From: Leishmania infantum JPCM5
Lineage: Eukaryota > Euglenozoa > Kinetoplastea > Trypanosomatida > Trypanosomatidae
Length of the DNA stretch: 64,000 nt
Assembly (NCBI RefSeq): GCF_000002875.2
Contig: NC_009391.2
Coordinates: forward strand, 1-64,000
Direction: 5' to 3'
Shown: piece by piece, positions 21,933 to 32,678 of the stretch
Numbering within the stretch: the stretch's first letter is position 1
Layout: each line of letters begins with the position of its first letter
Made by a program: the position numbers and the translations under genes
The notes under the pieces: generated by a model
Told to the model about the DNA's origin: nothing
What the model saw: only the letters and a program-made list of their open reading frames with translations
Databases searched by the model: none

Positions 21933-22412
21933 CCTCCGCGCGTGGCATCTCCGGGTCCGGTGTGTCCAGCTCGGTCTGGGTGGACGCCGAGCAGCCCCCT
22001 CTCCCCGCCCCCATCCCGGCCGAATGCCGAGCCACTTCTGGCGGTGCGCGTGCCAAGCGCCTACGACGTGGGCGAGTGAGAGCGAGTCGTCGCTGCGGAT
22101 GTCGGCGGGCGGGTCCCGGACGGCGTGGCGCCGGGGCGAGCGGCGGCAGTGAACGCGTTTGTGGTTCTCATCGGATAGGCAAAAAGTGTCCGCGCGACTC
22201 GAGCGTATGCCACACCCGGCCCTCGCACCGCCTGCTGGTGTGGGGCGCCTGAGAGCCACCCCCCGGAGAGAGGGAGGGGATGCACCAGCGATGACGACGT
22301 GCCTGATGGGGGAGCGGCTGTGAGGCGCCGTACGAGGTGCGGGGTGGGTAGAGCGGTGTTGGCCCTGACGCTGTATGACCGAGAAATGGGGGCGCGCGGA
22401 CACGAAGCGAAC
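21933..22412 (+). mobile_element. SIDER-like retroposon, copy B (full length 480 bp)
   Basis: Element beginning CCTCCGCGCGTGGCATC and ending GACACGAAGCGAAC, followed by a purine- and A-rich stretch (22413-22431) that may be the remnant of a poly(A) tail. It is 480 bp long and differs from copy C at 48516 by two substitutions without indels. Same orientation as transcription, downstream of alpha-adaptin. Features shared with Leishmania SIDER2 are size, GC-richness, location in a 3' flank and lack of coding capacity; formal family assignment needs a profile search. Confidence 0.75.
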
Positions 22413-25400
22413 CCGAAGAAAAGGAGAAGCCCCCTGCCTTTCTGCGTGTGTGTGTCTGTGAGGCATCTCTCTATCCCCCCTCTCGTGTGTGTGTGTGTGC
22501 TTATGGCGTTTTCGGCCTTCTGTGTTTCTTTGGTTGTTGTGTGGATGTATGCCACGTCACTGCTCTCTCTGTGCTACCGCATCTTTTCGGTTTCTCTTTG
22601 TCTGCTGTCTCCTCCTCTTCCTCCCCGTGTGGGTGCCTTGTGTCGCCATATGGAGGAGCGACACGCACGCGCGCGCACACACACACACACGCACGATCCT
22701 ACGAAGGCGTTGTGTGGAGGGGCCTAGGGATGACCCTCGCATGTTTTTTTTTCTTTGCGTGCGTCTTTGTGCTATTCTTCATGTCGAGCTTGCGCTGCAC
22801 TGCACATGCATATTCATGTAAGAGCGCATGTACCCCCACAGGCCCAACTTCCACCCTCAGCCCGTAGCCTCCTCCATCCTTCACATCACTCTCACACTCT
22901 TCTCTTTGTACAGTTTCACCTTTCCCCTTTTTTCGTCTGGCAGGTGTTCCTCTTCGAGTTCTTGTTCTTTCCTGTTAGCGTGTGCGTCCTTCGCAGCACC
23001 TTCCTCCACCTGCCCTCCTTCCTTCCTTTTTTCCTCTCTTGCTGTTCCCTCCTCTCCACGCTTTCCGTGATTCGTTCTCACCTCTGTCGCACTCCCCTCC
23101 TCCTCAACAACCGAACAGTGACGTGTGTGTGGGGGGGGAGGGGGGAGGAGGATGATCGTGTCGTTCTCATTCGATCTGGCAAGGCCGCTCGCCTCTGTCC
23201 CCCCGCTTTCACTTCTCCTTCGACTGAGATTTTACGGTGGGGTTGGGCAAAAGGTCTCTTCGATCTGCGGCGCAAGGAGCGCGCACATCTCTTCAGCCTC
23301 CTCCCTCCACCTTTTTTCTTCCGCCCACCCACTCCCGTACACACACACACACGGGAGAGAGAACCTTGCTCGTTACGCCTTCCTATCTTGCGCAGGCGAT
23401 CGAGAAAGGGACGAAGGAGAGGGAGGAAGGGAGGGGAGGGGAGGGGGACAGGATAAGTGATACCCACTCACCTTCACACACGCACGCACACTTTTCGGGG
23501 GGGGGGCAGTACGTACGTCTGTCTGTCGGTATGTGTCTATGGAGGTCTGCGCGCGGGAGCGAGTTGGTGACGAGGGGAAGAGGGGAGGGGAGGAAGTATA
23601 CAGAGAGAAAGAGGAACTGCAGATATGTATGCGGGGAACTCGGCGACACGCAGCTGACTTGGCAGCAGCAGCAGCAGCGAATAAACAAGAAAACACGTAC
23701 ACGCAGAGCTGACAGTCATCACGACTGTGATTTCGGCACGACGCAGAGAGGATGACGGCTGCCCACAGCGAAACATACACCATCGCTTTTCATGCCATCA
23801 TTATAGACGACGTGTATGCTGATCGCGAGTCAAACGCAACGTGATACACGCTATCACTGCACACGGGGGGGGGTCGAGGGATGGCGGTTTGAGTAGCAAT
23901 ACTCGATAGCAGTCCCACTTTTTCGTGTGTGTATGTATCTGTAGAGGGCTCGTTTTGATGCCCGCATGATGCTTGTAATGCTATCTTTTTTTTCCATATC
24001 GATGTGCTCGTGGCCTCCTTGAACTCGACTTCGCTGCCGCTTTTCCTTACTTTGTGTCCGTCTTTTGCACGCTTGCATGTGCATCCACCTCCTTTCCCTA
24101 CGCCAAACGTTGATGCCCCGCACTCTCCCCCTCATCCCCCATCCCGCCATCCTGCGTGTCTTGATGTTTGGTTGTTTAGTCGGTGCAGGTACGCGCGCAC
24201 ACGCATTACGCACTATACATAACCGACTTCACACCGGACCAACCACGATATTCGTGGTTTTGGCGCTCTTGCGTGTGCCTACTTTGCGAAATCTGGCGTG
24301 CGCGCGTGCGTGACACGCATCTGCAAAGATAGGGCCTGCAGCCCCCCCCCCTCCCGCTCCTTTCCATCTGTGCCACCTTCTTCCTCTCGTCCCTACTACG
24401 ACTCCACTTACTCGTGGTCTTCAGAGAAGGTGCGAAAAGGGCACAGTTGCATCGGAGCTGAGCACGAAAAAGGTGTACAATATCGTCGACAACGGAACAC
24501 CGCCGCGGAGGCACTCTTTGTCCTCTCACGGCGGTGTTGTAGGCATCCAAGCCGCAGGAGGCAGGAGTAGTCAGCGTATCGGATGCGAGGAGAGTGCCTA
24601 AGATACCGCTTCATCTCTCTGATATACCAACGCGCCGCTCCCTCTCTCCTTATAGACACACAGAGAGGAGCGAGCACCAGAGCAAGAAGAGAAAACGATA
24701 CAGGATACTCAACATACGAAGGAAAATCACTTGCGAGAGAGAGAGAGGTGTCATCAAGGAGAGCGCACAGAGAAGATAGCTAAGAATTCCTACACGCAGG
24801 GAAGAGGCGGGTAGGCTGACCGTTGACACACCCGCCGCCGCTGCCGCCCTCATCGCTTTGTTTTCTTCTGCCAGTGTCTTGCCACACACCGCACTCTTCT
24901 CACGTAATCCCAAACACACGCGCACGAAAAACAAACAAATGCACACATGACACACGCTCCTCTCCCATACCGTCTTGCTCCCCCCCTCCCTCCACCGAGC
25001 GGTCTCTCTTTTCTCGGTGCACACACTTCATTCCTGGATGTCACACGCGTGTATTCAACACACGCCCTCACCCTCTATCGGCTTGCTTGTGTGCGTGTGT
25101 GTATCTCGGAAGGGTGTGTTCGGTGGCTCTTTTCTCTGCATGTGTGCATATTCTTTGTACTTGTCTCTTCTGATTTCGTGTTTCCCCCACCCCTTTCGGA
25201 GTGTCGGCTGTACCCTCCTCTTCAGTGGGCGCCGTTTATCCCTCATTTCCTTGCGCCCCTCGTCGCCCTGGCATTTTCATTGCCAGGCACTTACGGGAGC
25301 GTGTGTATGTGACAGCCCCCCCCCCCCCCCACATACACACACACACACACGAAAAGAGAATACACCGACACGAAGAGCGAGGCACCAGTGAGCCAGTGCG

Positions 25401-26248
25401 CTCGTGCAGGGCCCGCCTCGTTTTCCCTTCCGCCCTCTGACGTACATATCTGTCTTTCTCACCCTTTTCGTTTTTTTTTTTTTTGGGAGGGGGGTCTTTA
25501 GCATTGAGCTTATCTTGCCTTCCACCCACACCATTCTTTATTCGTGCCGCCCGCGCACAGGACTCCCCCTCCTCCTCTACATACGTCTCGCACACGCAAC
25601 GCTCCCTCACCGCAGCTCGCCTGCGCGGAGAGCGGCGCCTCCTTTGCCTCTTTTAGCCCGCCCTTTTATGTGTTTGTTGCGCCCTCCCCCCAACGTATCC
25701 GTCGCCGTCTCCGCCAACCCCTCCCCTCTTCGCTACTCTTCTTTTTCAGTTGCGCGTGCGCGCGTGTCCGGGAGCACAGGGAAAGGGAAGCGTGTGTGGG
25801 CGACACAGCATACCGCCCCTTCCCTCTACACATACGCAGGGCTGCAACTCCGACGCATACATAACACGCACGAAAAAGCGAAAGAATAAGAAAGAGGAGG
25901 ATACACAGGCGCTCAAGACTGGGATTGAAAATCAGCGAACGTTGTCTCACTCGCTCACTCTCTCTTCTCCTTGCGTTTGGTGTTGCGCAGGTGTGAGGGG
26001 CTGCAGTGCGGCTTTCTTGTGTTTTAGCGTGTGCAGCTCGTCTGTGTTGACGGCAGCAGCTGCAGTTAATAGCAGGGTGGGCGCCAACATCTACTTTCGG
26101 TGAACTTCCGAAACCCTCCTACTCTTGTTACTCCTCTTCGTCTTTGCGTGAGGGCGGCGTGCTCTCTCTCTCTCTGCGCGTTTGTGTCGCTGCTATTCTT
26201 TCTTTCTCTGTGTGTGACACCTGTTTTGGGCTCGTCTCTCCCATTTTC
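22413..26248. other. Long gene-free stretch with microsatellites and splice acceptor
   Basis: About 3.8 kb. TG/CA-rich runs occur at 22486-22500, 22672-22692, 23341-23352 and 25334-25350, a GGGA-rich run at 23410-23450, CAG repeats at 23662-23680, a poly-C tract at 25316-25330 and poly-T at 25470-25484. Open frames of 100-230 codons here are low-complexity and not supported as genes. A pyrimidine tract at 25945-25985 with AG at 25989-25990 is the probable trans-splice site for the next gene. Confidence 0.55.
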
Positions 26249-28081
26249 ATGCCAAGCTGTCTGTCGCCCTTCACCCGGGAGAGCGCTGCTGGCGCTGCCG
26301 GCACTGAGGACATCGATGACGCCCCGGGCTCGACGATCATCGCCGCCCAGCGCAGCCGCCTTCGCGAGCTGGTGGATCGTGCATACAGTGAGGCTCTTCG
26401 GACTGTTGCCCACCTAAGGCTGCTCATGCCGCTCTCCAAGTACGGCCTCGGCGTTGCCCTCATCTTGTGCGTGACGGTCATCTGGGTGGCGTCCTCGGTC
26501 TGGATCCAGTACATCTTCGGTTCCCTCGAGTTCAACAAGCCGTTCTTCCTCACGTACTTTAACACGACTGGGTTTTGCCTTTGGAACGCCGGCTTCTTTC
26601 TCTCGGCTCGCTGGCGGCGCACGCCATGGGACGAAACATCGCGGACGCAGCCGGTGTGCATCGAGGATGCACGGCTGGACTCGAGGGAGCCGTCGTCGAC
26701 GGAGGAGGCGGAGGCGGAGGCGGGAGAAGACGCCAGCATTGGGGCAGTGAGGGAAGTGCCTCATCATAGCAGGAGCGTCTCGGGTGTGAGCCCGACTCTT
26801 TCCCACACCGTCCCGCACTGTCGAAGTCTTGCAGAGTGGGAGCTGCAGCGGTCACTGAACCACTACTCACCCTCCTCGAACCTGCTTTCACATGCTGTAC
26901 CGCATTCGACGCAACCGCCCCACTACGGCCATGCTCTCCTGTCACGGTCGGCGATCACCGCCGTGAGTGCCCGCCACGCTGGAACGCCACCGCCGACGCC
27001 GCGGCTCCCCCCGCATCAGGTGCTGATTAGTGTTCATGGCACAGGCAGGAGTCTGCTGGAGGACAACGATGACATCGATGGCGGCAGCGACGTTGGAAGC
27101 GCGCACGGTGCGACCAGGTCGACGGTGCAGTTGCACTTCGCGGATGAGTGCCGCGACTATTCCCTTCCCACCTCGTCGGCGTCGAGTGCGCGAGAGGAGG
27201 TGGTCAGTGTCATCCTGACGGATGAGGACGAGCTGGCCGACGCTACCCTGTGGCAGGTTGCGACGCGCCGAGAGGTAGTGATTTCCTCAAAGATGCTCCG
27301 CCACAACGGTACCGAGGCGCCGCCGCGACGCCGCTATCGTCAGCGCGCGCGTCGGCAGCGCATTCGCCGCTACTCGCTCCGGCGCATCTGGCGGTGCGCG
27401 CTCGTCTTCTGCCCGCTTTGGTTTCTAGCCAACTACCTCTTCAACCTCTCCCTCTCGATCACGTCGGTGGCCTCTAACACGATCCTGAGTTCCACCTCGT
27501 CGATCTGGGCGCTCTTCTTATCCCACATGGTGCTGCGGCAGCCTGTGGGGGCGCATCGATTGGTGGCGGTGGTTCTCAGCGTGAGCGGGACAGCTGTGGT
27601 GGGGCTGTCCGACAAGGACGCCGCTGGCGGGCAGAGCACCGTTGGCGGCAACATCGTCGCGCTGCTGTCGGCGTTCTTTTACGCCGCCTACACGTCTGTG
27701 CTGAAGTTCCACCTGCCGGACGATGAGCGCTTTGCCATGGGGATGGTGTTTGGCGCTGTCGGCGTCTTGAACTGTGTTTTCCTGTGGCCCGGCCTGGTGC
27801 TGCTCAGCGTGACGGGTGCGGAGAAGTTTGCGTGGCCGTCCTGGCAGCAGCTCTGGCCCTTGCTGATGAACTCTCTCGTTGGCACCAATCTCAGCGACGT
27901 GCTGTGGGCCCGCAGCGTCGTGCTCACTTCCCCGGTGGTCGCCACGCTTGGGTTGTCGCTCACCACCCCGCTTGCCATGGTCGTGGACGCCATCTCCAAG
28001 AATGCGCACTTCAGCGGCGCTTACGTGGCCGGTGCTGTCCTTGTGATGGTGGGGTTTCTGCTCGCTAACTTGCCGATTTAG
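26249..28081 (+). CDS. SLC35F5-like drug/metabolite-superfamily transporter
   Basis: Multi-spanning membrane protein of the drug/metabolite transporter superfamily, closest in pattern to SLC35F5 and the yeast THI74 type: VTVIWVASSVWIQYIF and FNKPFFLTYFNTTGFCL near residues 70-105. A hydrophilic insert of about 260 residues (125-385, rich in S, E, R) splits the first helix pair from the rest, then about eight helices follow, including FLANYLFNLSLSITSVASNT, FYAAYTSVLKF and VVATLGLSLTTPLAMVVDAI. The short SLC35F5-type loop is expanded here. Substrate unknown. 610 aa from the ATG at 26249, the first ATG of the frame; the open frame extends 35 codons upstream without ATG. No signal peptide. Confidence 0.82.
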   Translation: MPSCLSPFTRESAAGAAGTEDIDDAPGSTIIAAQRSRLRELVDRAYSEALRTVAHLRLLMPLSKYGLGVALILCVTVIWVASSVWIQYIFGSLEFNKPFFLTYFNTTGFCLWNAGFFLSARWRRTPWDETSRTQPVCIEDARLDSREPSSTEEAEAEAGEDASIGAVREVPHHSRSVSGVSPTLSHTVPHCRSLAEWELQRSLNHYSPSSNLLSHAVPHSTQPPHYGHALLSRSAITAVSARHAGTPPPTPRLPPHQVLISVHGTGRSLLEDNDDIDGGSDVGSAHGATRSTVQLHFADECRDYSLPTSSASSAREEVVSVILTDEDELADATLWQVATRREVVISSKMLRHNGTEAPPRRRYRQRARRQRIRRYSLRRIWRCALVFCPLWFLANYLFNLSLSITSVASNTILSSTSSIWALFLSHMVLRQPVGAHRLVAVVLSVSGTAVVGLSDKDAAGGQSTVGGNIVALLSAFFYAAYTSVLKFHLPDDERFAMGMVFGAVGVLNCVFLWPGLVLLSVTGAEKFAWPSWQQLWPLLMNSLVGTNLSDVLWARSVVLTSPVVATLGLSLTTPLAMVVDAISKNAHFSGAYVAGAVLVMVGFLLANLPI

Positions 28082-29081
28082 ATCGACGTGTGGGTGTGTG
28101 ACGGCGGCGCACGATAGGGGCAGCGTATTATGCGGCTGGACGAGTGGCAGAAGGGGGAGGAGGAGGGCCGCAGTACGCTGCCCGAAGTGCCGGAGCGCCT
28201 CTTGCTTTGGGGCTTCTCGTGCTTTGGGCGCCTTCGCACCTCTCCTCCTTCTTTTCGTCACGGAGCTGTGCGGTGGGCGTGTTGGATGCCCTGCCGTGGA
28301 GGCCGCCGTCTTGCGGCCGTTGTTTCTTTGCCTCTCCTTGGCCCATCCCTCTCTCTCTCGTAAAGACGCCCCAGCTCCACGCGATCAACATCATGAGTGA
28401 CTGTCAGACACATCCCTCGTTCTCCCCAGCGAGCAATCGCCTGCCTATGCGCGTCTGCGTCGAATCCAGAGGAGCGGGAGGGCGGGCCCACACGCGGTGC
28501 GGCATGTAGTCGATGAAGCGCGCTTGCAGGACCGCTGCCAAGGCAGAGAGAGAGACGGAGAGACCGGATTGCCTGTCCGCCTGCCCCCGCTTTGGGCGGG
28601 GCAAAGGGAAGCCGGCGCCACGACTGCAGCGAAGGGATCGGAAACGAGGATAATGCGAAACACGCGCCGCCCCGCCTCTTGGCTTCTTTTCCATGATCTC
28701 CCTCCCGACCCCGCTCCTACCCTGCTGTATCCGTGCGTGTGTGTGGGTGCGCGTGTGCTTGTGCGTGGATGTGGGTGTAGGTGTGGGGTCTGCATGCACA
28801 GATACCCGCCGTCCCCCTCGCCCCTGCTTGCCTCACACACACACACACACACACACACACGGCCGGCTCCCCCAAGGTTTCACTGCCACTTACTTCCTCC
28901 CTCCTCCCCGCCCTTCCCGCGTTTCTATCTCCGAAATTTGTGTGTTTTATTCTCTTCCCGGGCCGCCTCGTACGTCTTCTCCTCTTTGCGTGGTAACGTG
29001 TTATTGTCGCGCCGTGTGTGCAGTCCTCGCTGCTGCACCGCCCCATGAATGAGCGCTGGTGCTCAGGGTTCGAACGTATCG
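28082..29081. other. Intergenic region with CA microsatellite
   Basis: No gene. A pure CA run of about 14 units at 28834-28861, TG-rich sequence at 28735-28790. Overlapping open frames are low-complexity. Confidence 0.5.
28834..28861. repeat. CA dinucleotide microsatellite
   Basis: About 14 uninterrupted CA units in the intergenic region upstream of the 897-aa hypothetical gene. Likely length-variable between strains. Confidence 0.9.
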
Positions 29082-29117
29082 CTTTTTTCTCTTCCCCCCT
29101 CCCCACTCCCCACTCAG
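29082..29117 (+). promoter_or_regulatory. Trans-splice acceptor deciding the start of the 897-aa gene
   Basis: A nearly uninterrupted pyrimidine tract (29082-29114) is followed by the first AG at 29116-29117, 20 nt before the ATG at 29138. The in-frame ATG at 29045 lies upstream of this acceptor and would be removed from the mature mRNA. Confidence 0.65.
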
Positions 29118-29137
29118 TGGTGTGGACTTGCGAGGAA

Positions 29138-31831
29138 ATGGAGGATCTGTGCCCTCGACGGGTGTGGGGCTTCTCGACGGGGTGCATCCTTGCCCCTGGG
29201 CGCTGGACACTCGACGTGGCCTCTCACCACCTCTCTCACACCCACGTGAAAGGCGACAAGGCCGCCACTGATTCGGCCGCCCCGGGCAACGACACCATCA
29301 GAGGAGATGCACTCCCGCTCGGCACGTCCAGCAACACGGCGCGCTTCGAGAGCATGGACGAGACCGGGGCAACACTGTACGTGACGGAGCTGTTTGTGCC
29401 GCATGCGAGCCACGTGGACGTCGCTGGCGCGGCTGCATCAGACGCTTCAGGGCAATCAAACTGGTCTGCAGAGAGACTGCGAGCAAGCCTCCTGCGTCAA
29501 CCCTCATGGCGGGTCAGCCCGACCCAGGGACGTGATAGCGCGGCATCTCCCGCAACTGTGGCGGCGGAGAGCGGCTGCGTCGAGCGTGAGCGTGCGCCGC
29601 TGCGCGCATGGGTGGTGGAGGTCACGGCACTTCCTTCGCCTTCCTCGACTCTCGCGGCGGTGCCGCCTTCCACGTCTGCCGACATCGCCACCACCACCCC
29701 CGCTTCTTGTTCGGTGGCGGCTGCGCTGCTACCCCTTTTTCGAGTCTTCCTGGAGGTGGTGTGGGACGGCGGCACGTCAACATCAGCGGTCTCTCGCACC
29801 GTCGACGATGCGGTGCGCCGCATCCTGGCGCACCTAGAGTCACTTTACCGTACGCCAGCCCTTGAGCTGGATGTGTTCCGCTGCTTCGTCGGGAGTGCAG
29901 CAGCCAGCGACGCTGCTCCGGGCGGGTCGGCGCGAGTGTCTCCGCAGACTGCTAAGGCAAAGACTGTCGCATCTGTCGTCAAGCAACTGCGGGAACCGTG
30001 CGCGCCGCACGCGCTGGCGGACATGGGTACCGACGCTCTCAGCTCAGCCTGGGGGGTGAGCCTTTACTCGGCGGCTGGCGCAGCGTTTGTTCAGCTACTC
30101 CAACCCTCCTGCTCTTCACGACCGCCGCCGCCGCAGCAGCACCACCAGAGTGCCGTCGGCGAGGCACATGGAAGCCGGTCGTACTGGAGCCTGTACCTCG
30201 TCTCCGTATCTCCCGCCGCCAGGCATGGTGGTGCCGCCTCTGCGGTGCAGCACCTTCTCCAGTACGACCTGCAACTGTGCTGGGAGGGACTGGCGCTGTC
30301 CACGGCGATAGCGGGAGCAGAAACGGTGGTTGCGGTGGCTGCGCTCCCACTGGACAGCGCAGACGCCGAGCCGAGCTCCATCTACAGCTTCCCCTCGGTG
30401 GAGCGGGCGTGGGAGGTGCATGTGCATCGTTTTCTGAGCCAGCAGCGGGGTCAAGAGCACACGAGGGGTCTGGCTCGAGATAATACTGATGTGGACAGCA
30501 CTGTGGGGCGTCACGACACTGTGCGGGAGTGGGAGCTGCGCAGACTTTCAACGTCGTCTCGTCCGGTGTTGGGGCAGCTTGACGCCATGCTGCACAATGC
30601 AGAGCTGCAGCAGTGTGTCGTGGACGATCCATCGCTAAGCAGCGGGGAGCGTTCCATGCGTCTGGTCGCACGCGATGTTGGGGCACCGCTGGTTGCGCCG
30701 CGGTGCACATCGTACCTTCTCCGCATTCGCCGCGGCGCTGCAGGTGGCGAACAGGTGCGTGCCAACGTCTCAGACGACCACGCGCACGGCTTTGCAGCGA
30801 CGCAGACGCCTGCACCTACTGATGCAACGCATACAGACACACGAGCGGAGGAGCGGTATGTACTCCAGCTGCACGCACCACGGGTACTGAGTACACATGC
30901 ACTGGTGGTGTGCATGGCTGTTCCCACGTCATTGGTCGCGAATGAGAGCCGCCCGGATAAGCGCGCCGCGACGGAGGCAGGCGCGGAAGCGAGGGCCTTC
31001 AGCGCAGACGATGCCGGCTCCTTGGCAGCAGCAGCTCTTAGCGCGATGTACCGCATTGCCCCCTACGTCCCTTCACTCTGGCTACCACGCGAGGTGGCCC
31101 TGCGCGGCGGCAGTGGCGTCTGCTCGCGGTCAGGCAGGCTCCTGCTCCACTTGCCCGCCTGCGACGCGCGCTATGGCAACATCCACGTGGCTCCGGTTGC
31201 ATCCAACGTCTTCACCACCCTTGGCTCCATCATTGCATGGAGTGCGCAGAGCCCATCGTCACGCCAAGGAGATGCTGCCGGTAGCGACACCTCGTCGCTT
31301 GTTTTTCCCACGTGTGCCTCCCTCGCTAACACGTGCGCAGTGTGGACGCTGATCGGTGACGGCCGCAATGCCGCCGCGTACCTTGAAGACACGGTGTCCG
31401 AGTACATGTACGACACCGGCGCTAAGAGTCTTCTCAACGTAGGGCAGCCGAGTCAGCACGAGCGCCAGCCAGGCCTGCTTGTAGTGCGACGAAAGCCAAA
31501 GAAGCGGTACAGCACGACAGGCTCCGCAACCGTGTCTGGGGCGGGTAATGGGACAGTGTCATCTCTTGCTGTGCAAGAGGTGTGCTCCGCGTGGCTGGAC
31601 GTTGGTGAGACACACCGGCTGTTCCTTTCCGTGCGCGATGTCGGAGTTGGTGAGGTGCTGCTGGCCAAGGGCTCACTCGTCGGGCCGCACACTGAATTCC
31701 TCCGCAGGGACGGCAAGAGTCGCGATGCCGTCACTGCCGCACTGGAGGCGGCCAGTCGCGCGGAGGAGGCGGCGCTGGAAGAATGGATAGGCGGCTTTGC
31801 TGCTGCTGCCGTTGCTCCACAGCGCCGGTGA
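29138..31831 (+). CDS. Conserved hypothetical protein, 897 aa
   Basis: No family recognised. It begins MEDLCPRRVWGFSTGCILAP. Composition is typical of Leishmania-specific proteins: alternation of ordered segments (ATLYVTELFVPHASHVDV; LFRVFLEVVWDGG; YRIAPYVPSLWLPREVALRG; AYLEDTVSEYMYDTG) with A-, S- and T-rich low-complexity insertions. Two segments near 500-560 and 840-880 end in similar strand-like patterns, suggesting a multi-domain beta-rich fold. No membrane helix, signal peptide or catalytic motif seen. The start was chosen at 29138 because the only strong splice acceptor in front lies at 29117; the frame itself is open upstream to 29018. Confidence 0.78.
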   Translation: MEDLCPRRVWGFSTGCILAPGRWTLDVASHHLSHTHVKGDKAATDSAAPGNDTIRGDALPLGTSSNTARFESMDETGATLYVTELFVPHASHVDVAGAAASDASGQSNWSAERLRASLLRQPSWRVSPTQGRDSAASPATVAAESGCVERERAPLRAWVVEVTALPSPSSTLAAVPPSTSADIATTTPASCSVAAALLPLFRVFLEVVWDGGTSTSAVSRTVDDAVRRILAHLESLYRTPALELDVFRCFVGSAAASDAAPGGSARVSPQTAKAKTVASVVKQLREPCAPHALADMGTDALSSAWGVSLYSAAGAAFVQLLQPSCSSRPPPPQQHHQSAVGEAHGSRSYWSLYLVSVSPAARHGGAASAVQHLLQYDLQLCWEGLALSTAIAGAETVVAVAALPLDSADAEPSSIYSFPSVERAWEVHVHRFLSQQRGQEHTRGLARDNTDVDSTVGRHDTVREWELRRLSTSSRPVLGQLDAMLHNAELQQCVVDDPSLSSGERSMRLVARDVGAPLVAPRCTSYLLRIRRGAAGGEQVRANVSDDHAHGFAATQTPAPTDATHTDTRAEERYVLQLHAPRVLSTHALVVCMAVPTSLVANESRPDKRAATEAGAEARAFSADDAGSLAAAALSAMYRIAPYVPSLWLPREVALRGGSGVCSRSGRLLLHLPACDARYGNIHVAPVASNVFTTLGSIIAWSAQSPSSRQGDAAGSDTSSLVFPTCASLANTCAVWTLIGDGRNAAAYLEDTVSEYMYDTGAKSLLNVGQPSQHERQPGLLVVRRKPKKRYSTTGSATVSGAGNGTVSSLAVQEVCSAWLDVGETHRLFLSVRDVGVGEVLLAKGSLVGPHTEFLRRDGKSRDAVTAALEAASRAEEAALEEWIGGFAAAAVAPQRR

Positions 31832-32678
31832 TGGCAGGACTCACACATCTGCGATGCGCGCTAACGGCGACGTGTTGTTTGAGTCCGCGGCACGCGAAGG
31901 TTGTGCCTCGTAGGCACCCTTTCTTCGTTTTTTTTGTGCTTGTGCACCATCGCATCTTGTCACGCATCACACCCTGGTCGTCGTGTTTGTGGCTGTGTTT
32001 AGCCGCACAGGTATGTGTGCCGCTTCAGCCGTGTGTGCAGCGAGGCGTGGTAGTGGTAATGGTGATGGGGAGGGGGCGCTCTTCTCCCAATCCAGCGCTC
32101 TCCTCTCCATGCTTGTGCCTCCTTTTCGTGCATGTCACCGAAGAAATGGTCACGGGTGTGATCGGTGTCAGGGAAGCGCGAAGGATTGCGGCTATCTTTT
32201 TCCCGATCCTGTGTTTCTTACCAATGATCACATGGTTTCTCTCGGACAAGAACCGCGCCGCACCCCTATTCTCTTACTGAAGTGCTCTGCGCGGTATGCG
32301 CTGGGGGGGGGGGTACTCGTTCCTTCACTCTCTGCCTCTCTGCGGCGTTTGTGTGTCGACATCCGTCTGCGCCGCGTCCATCAGTTCACGCACGCTTTCG
32401 CCTTCCTTGCGCGTCTCTATTGCATTCGTGTGCTCCGTGCCTCACGCCCCACGCCCGGCCGCTCTCCCTTTAAGGTTTGCTTCCTTCGATTTCTCTCGCT
32501 TACTCTCCTTGTGGAGGGCGTAGCTGACCTGCGTGCACATACACTGACGCAGTGTGTCTGTGCGTGCTGCGTGTGCAAGCGTCGTCACTGTGTGCACAAG
32601 GAATCGCAGAGCTGCTTCCACACACATACGCACGCGAATCGGAAAACGAACATTTTTCACGAGGTCGCTGCTCCAGAC
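31832..32678. other. Intergenic region and 5' UTR of the Rav1/DmX gene
   Basis: No separate gene. The frame of the giant downstream gene stays open through most of this stretch, but its sequence is cysteine- and histidine-rich low-complexity and includes G-runs and pyrimidine tracts typical of non-coding DNA, so it is treated as 5' flank. G9-type run at 32306-32314. Confidence 0.55.

Noticed and set aside
22755..23456. 233-codon open frame on the plus strand
   Set aside because: Composed of F/L/S/R/H low complexity from pyrimidine-rich and CA-repeat DNA; no domain.
29060..29085. GGTTCGAA resembling a tRNA T-arm
   Set aside because: No matching A-box, acceptor stem or anticodon arm upstream.
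29018..29137. Longer start for the 897-aa gene (GTG at 29018 or ATG at 29045)
   Set aside because: Lies before the only strong trans-splice acceptor (AG at 29116-29117), so it would not be in the mature mRNA.
31983..32678. 232-codon upstream extension of the Rav1/DmX frame
   Set aside because: Sequence is Cys/His/Arg-rich low complexity with pyrimidine tracts and G-runs, as in the surrounding intergenic DNA. The Ser/Pro-rich start at 32679 is more plausible.
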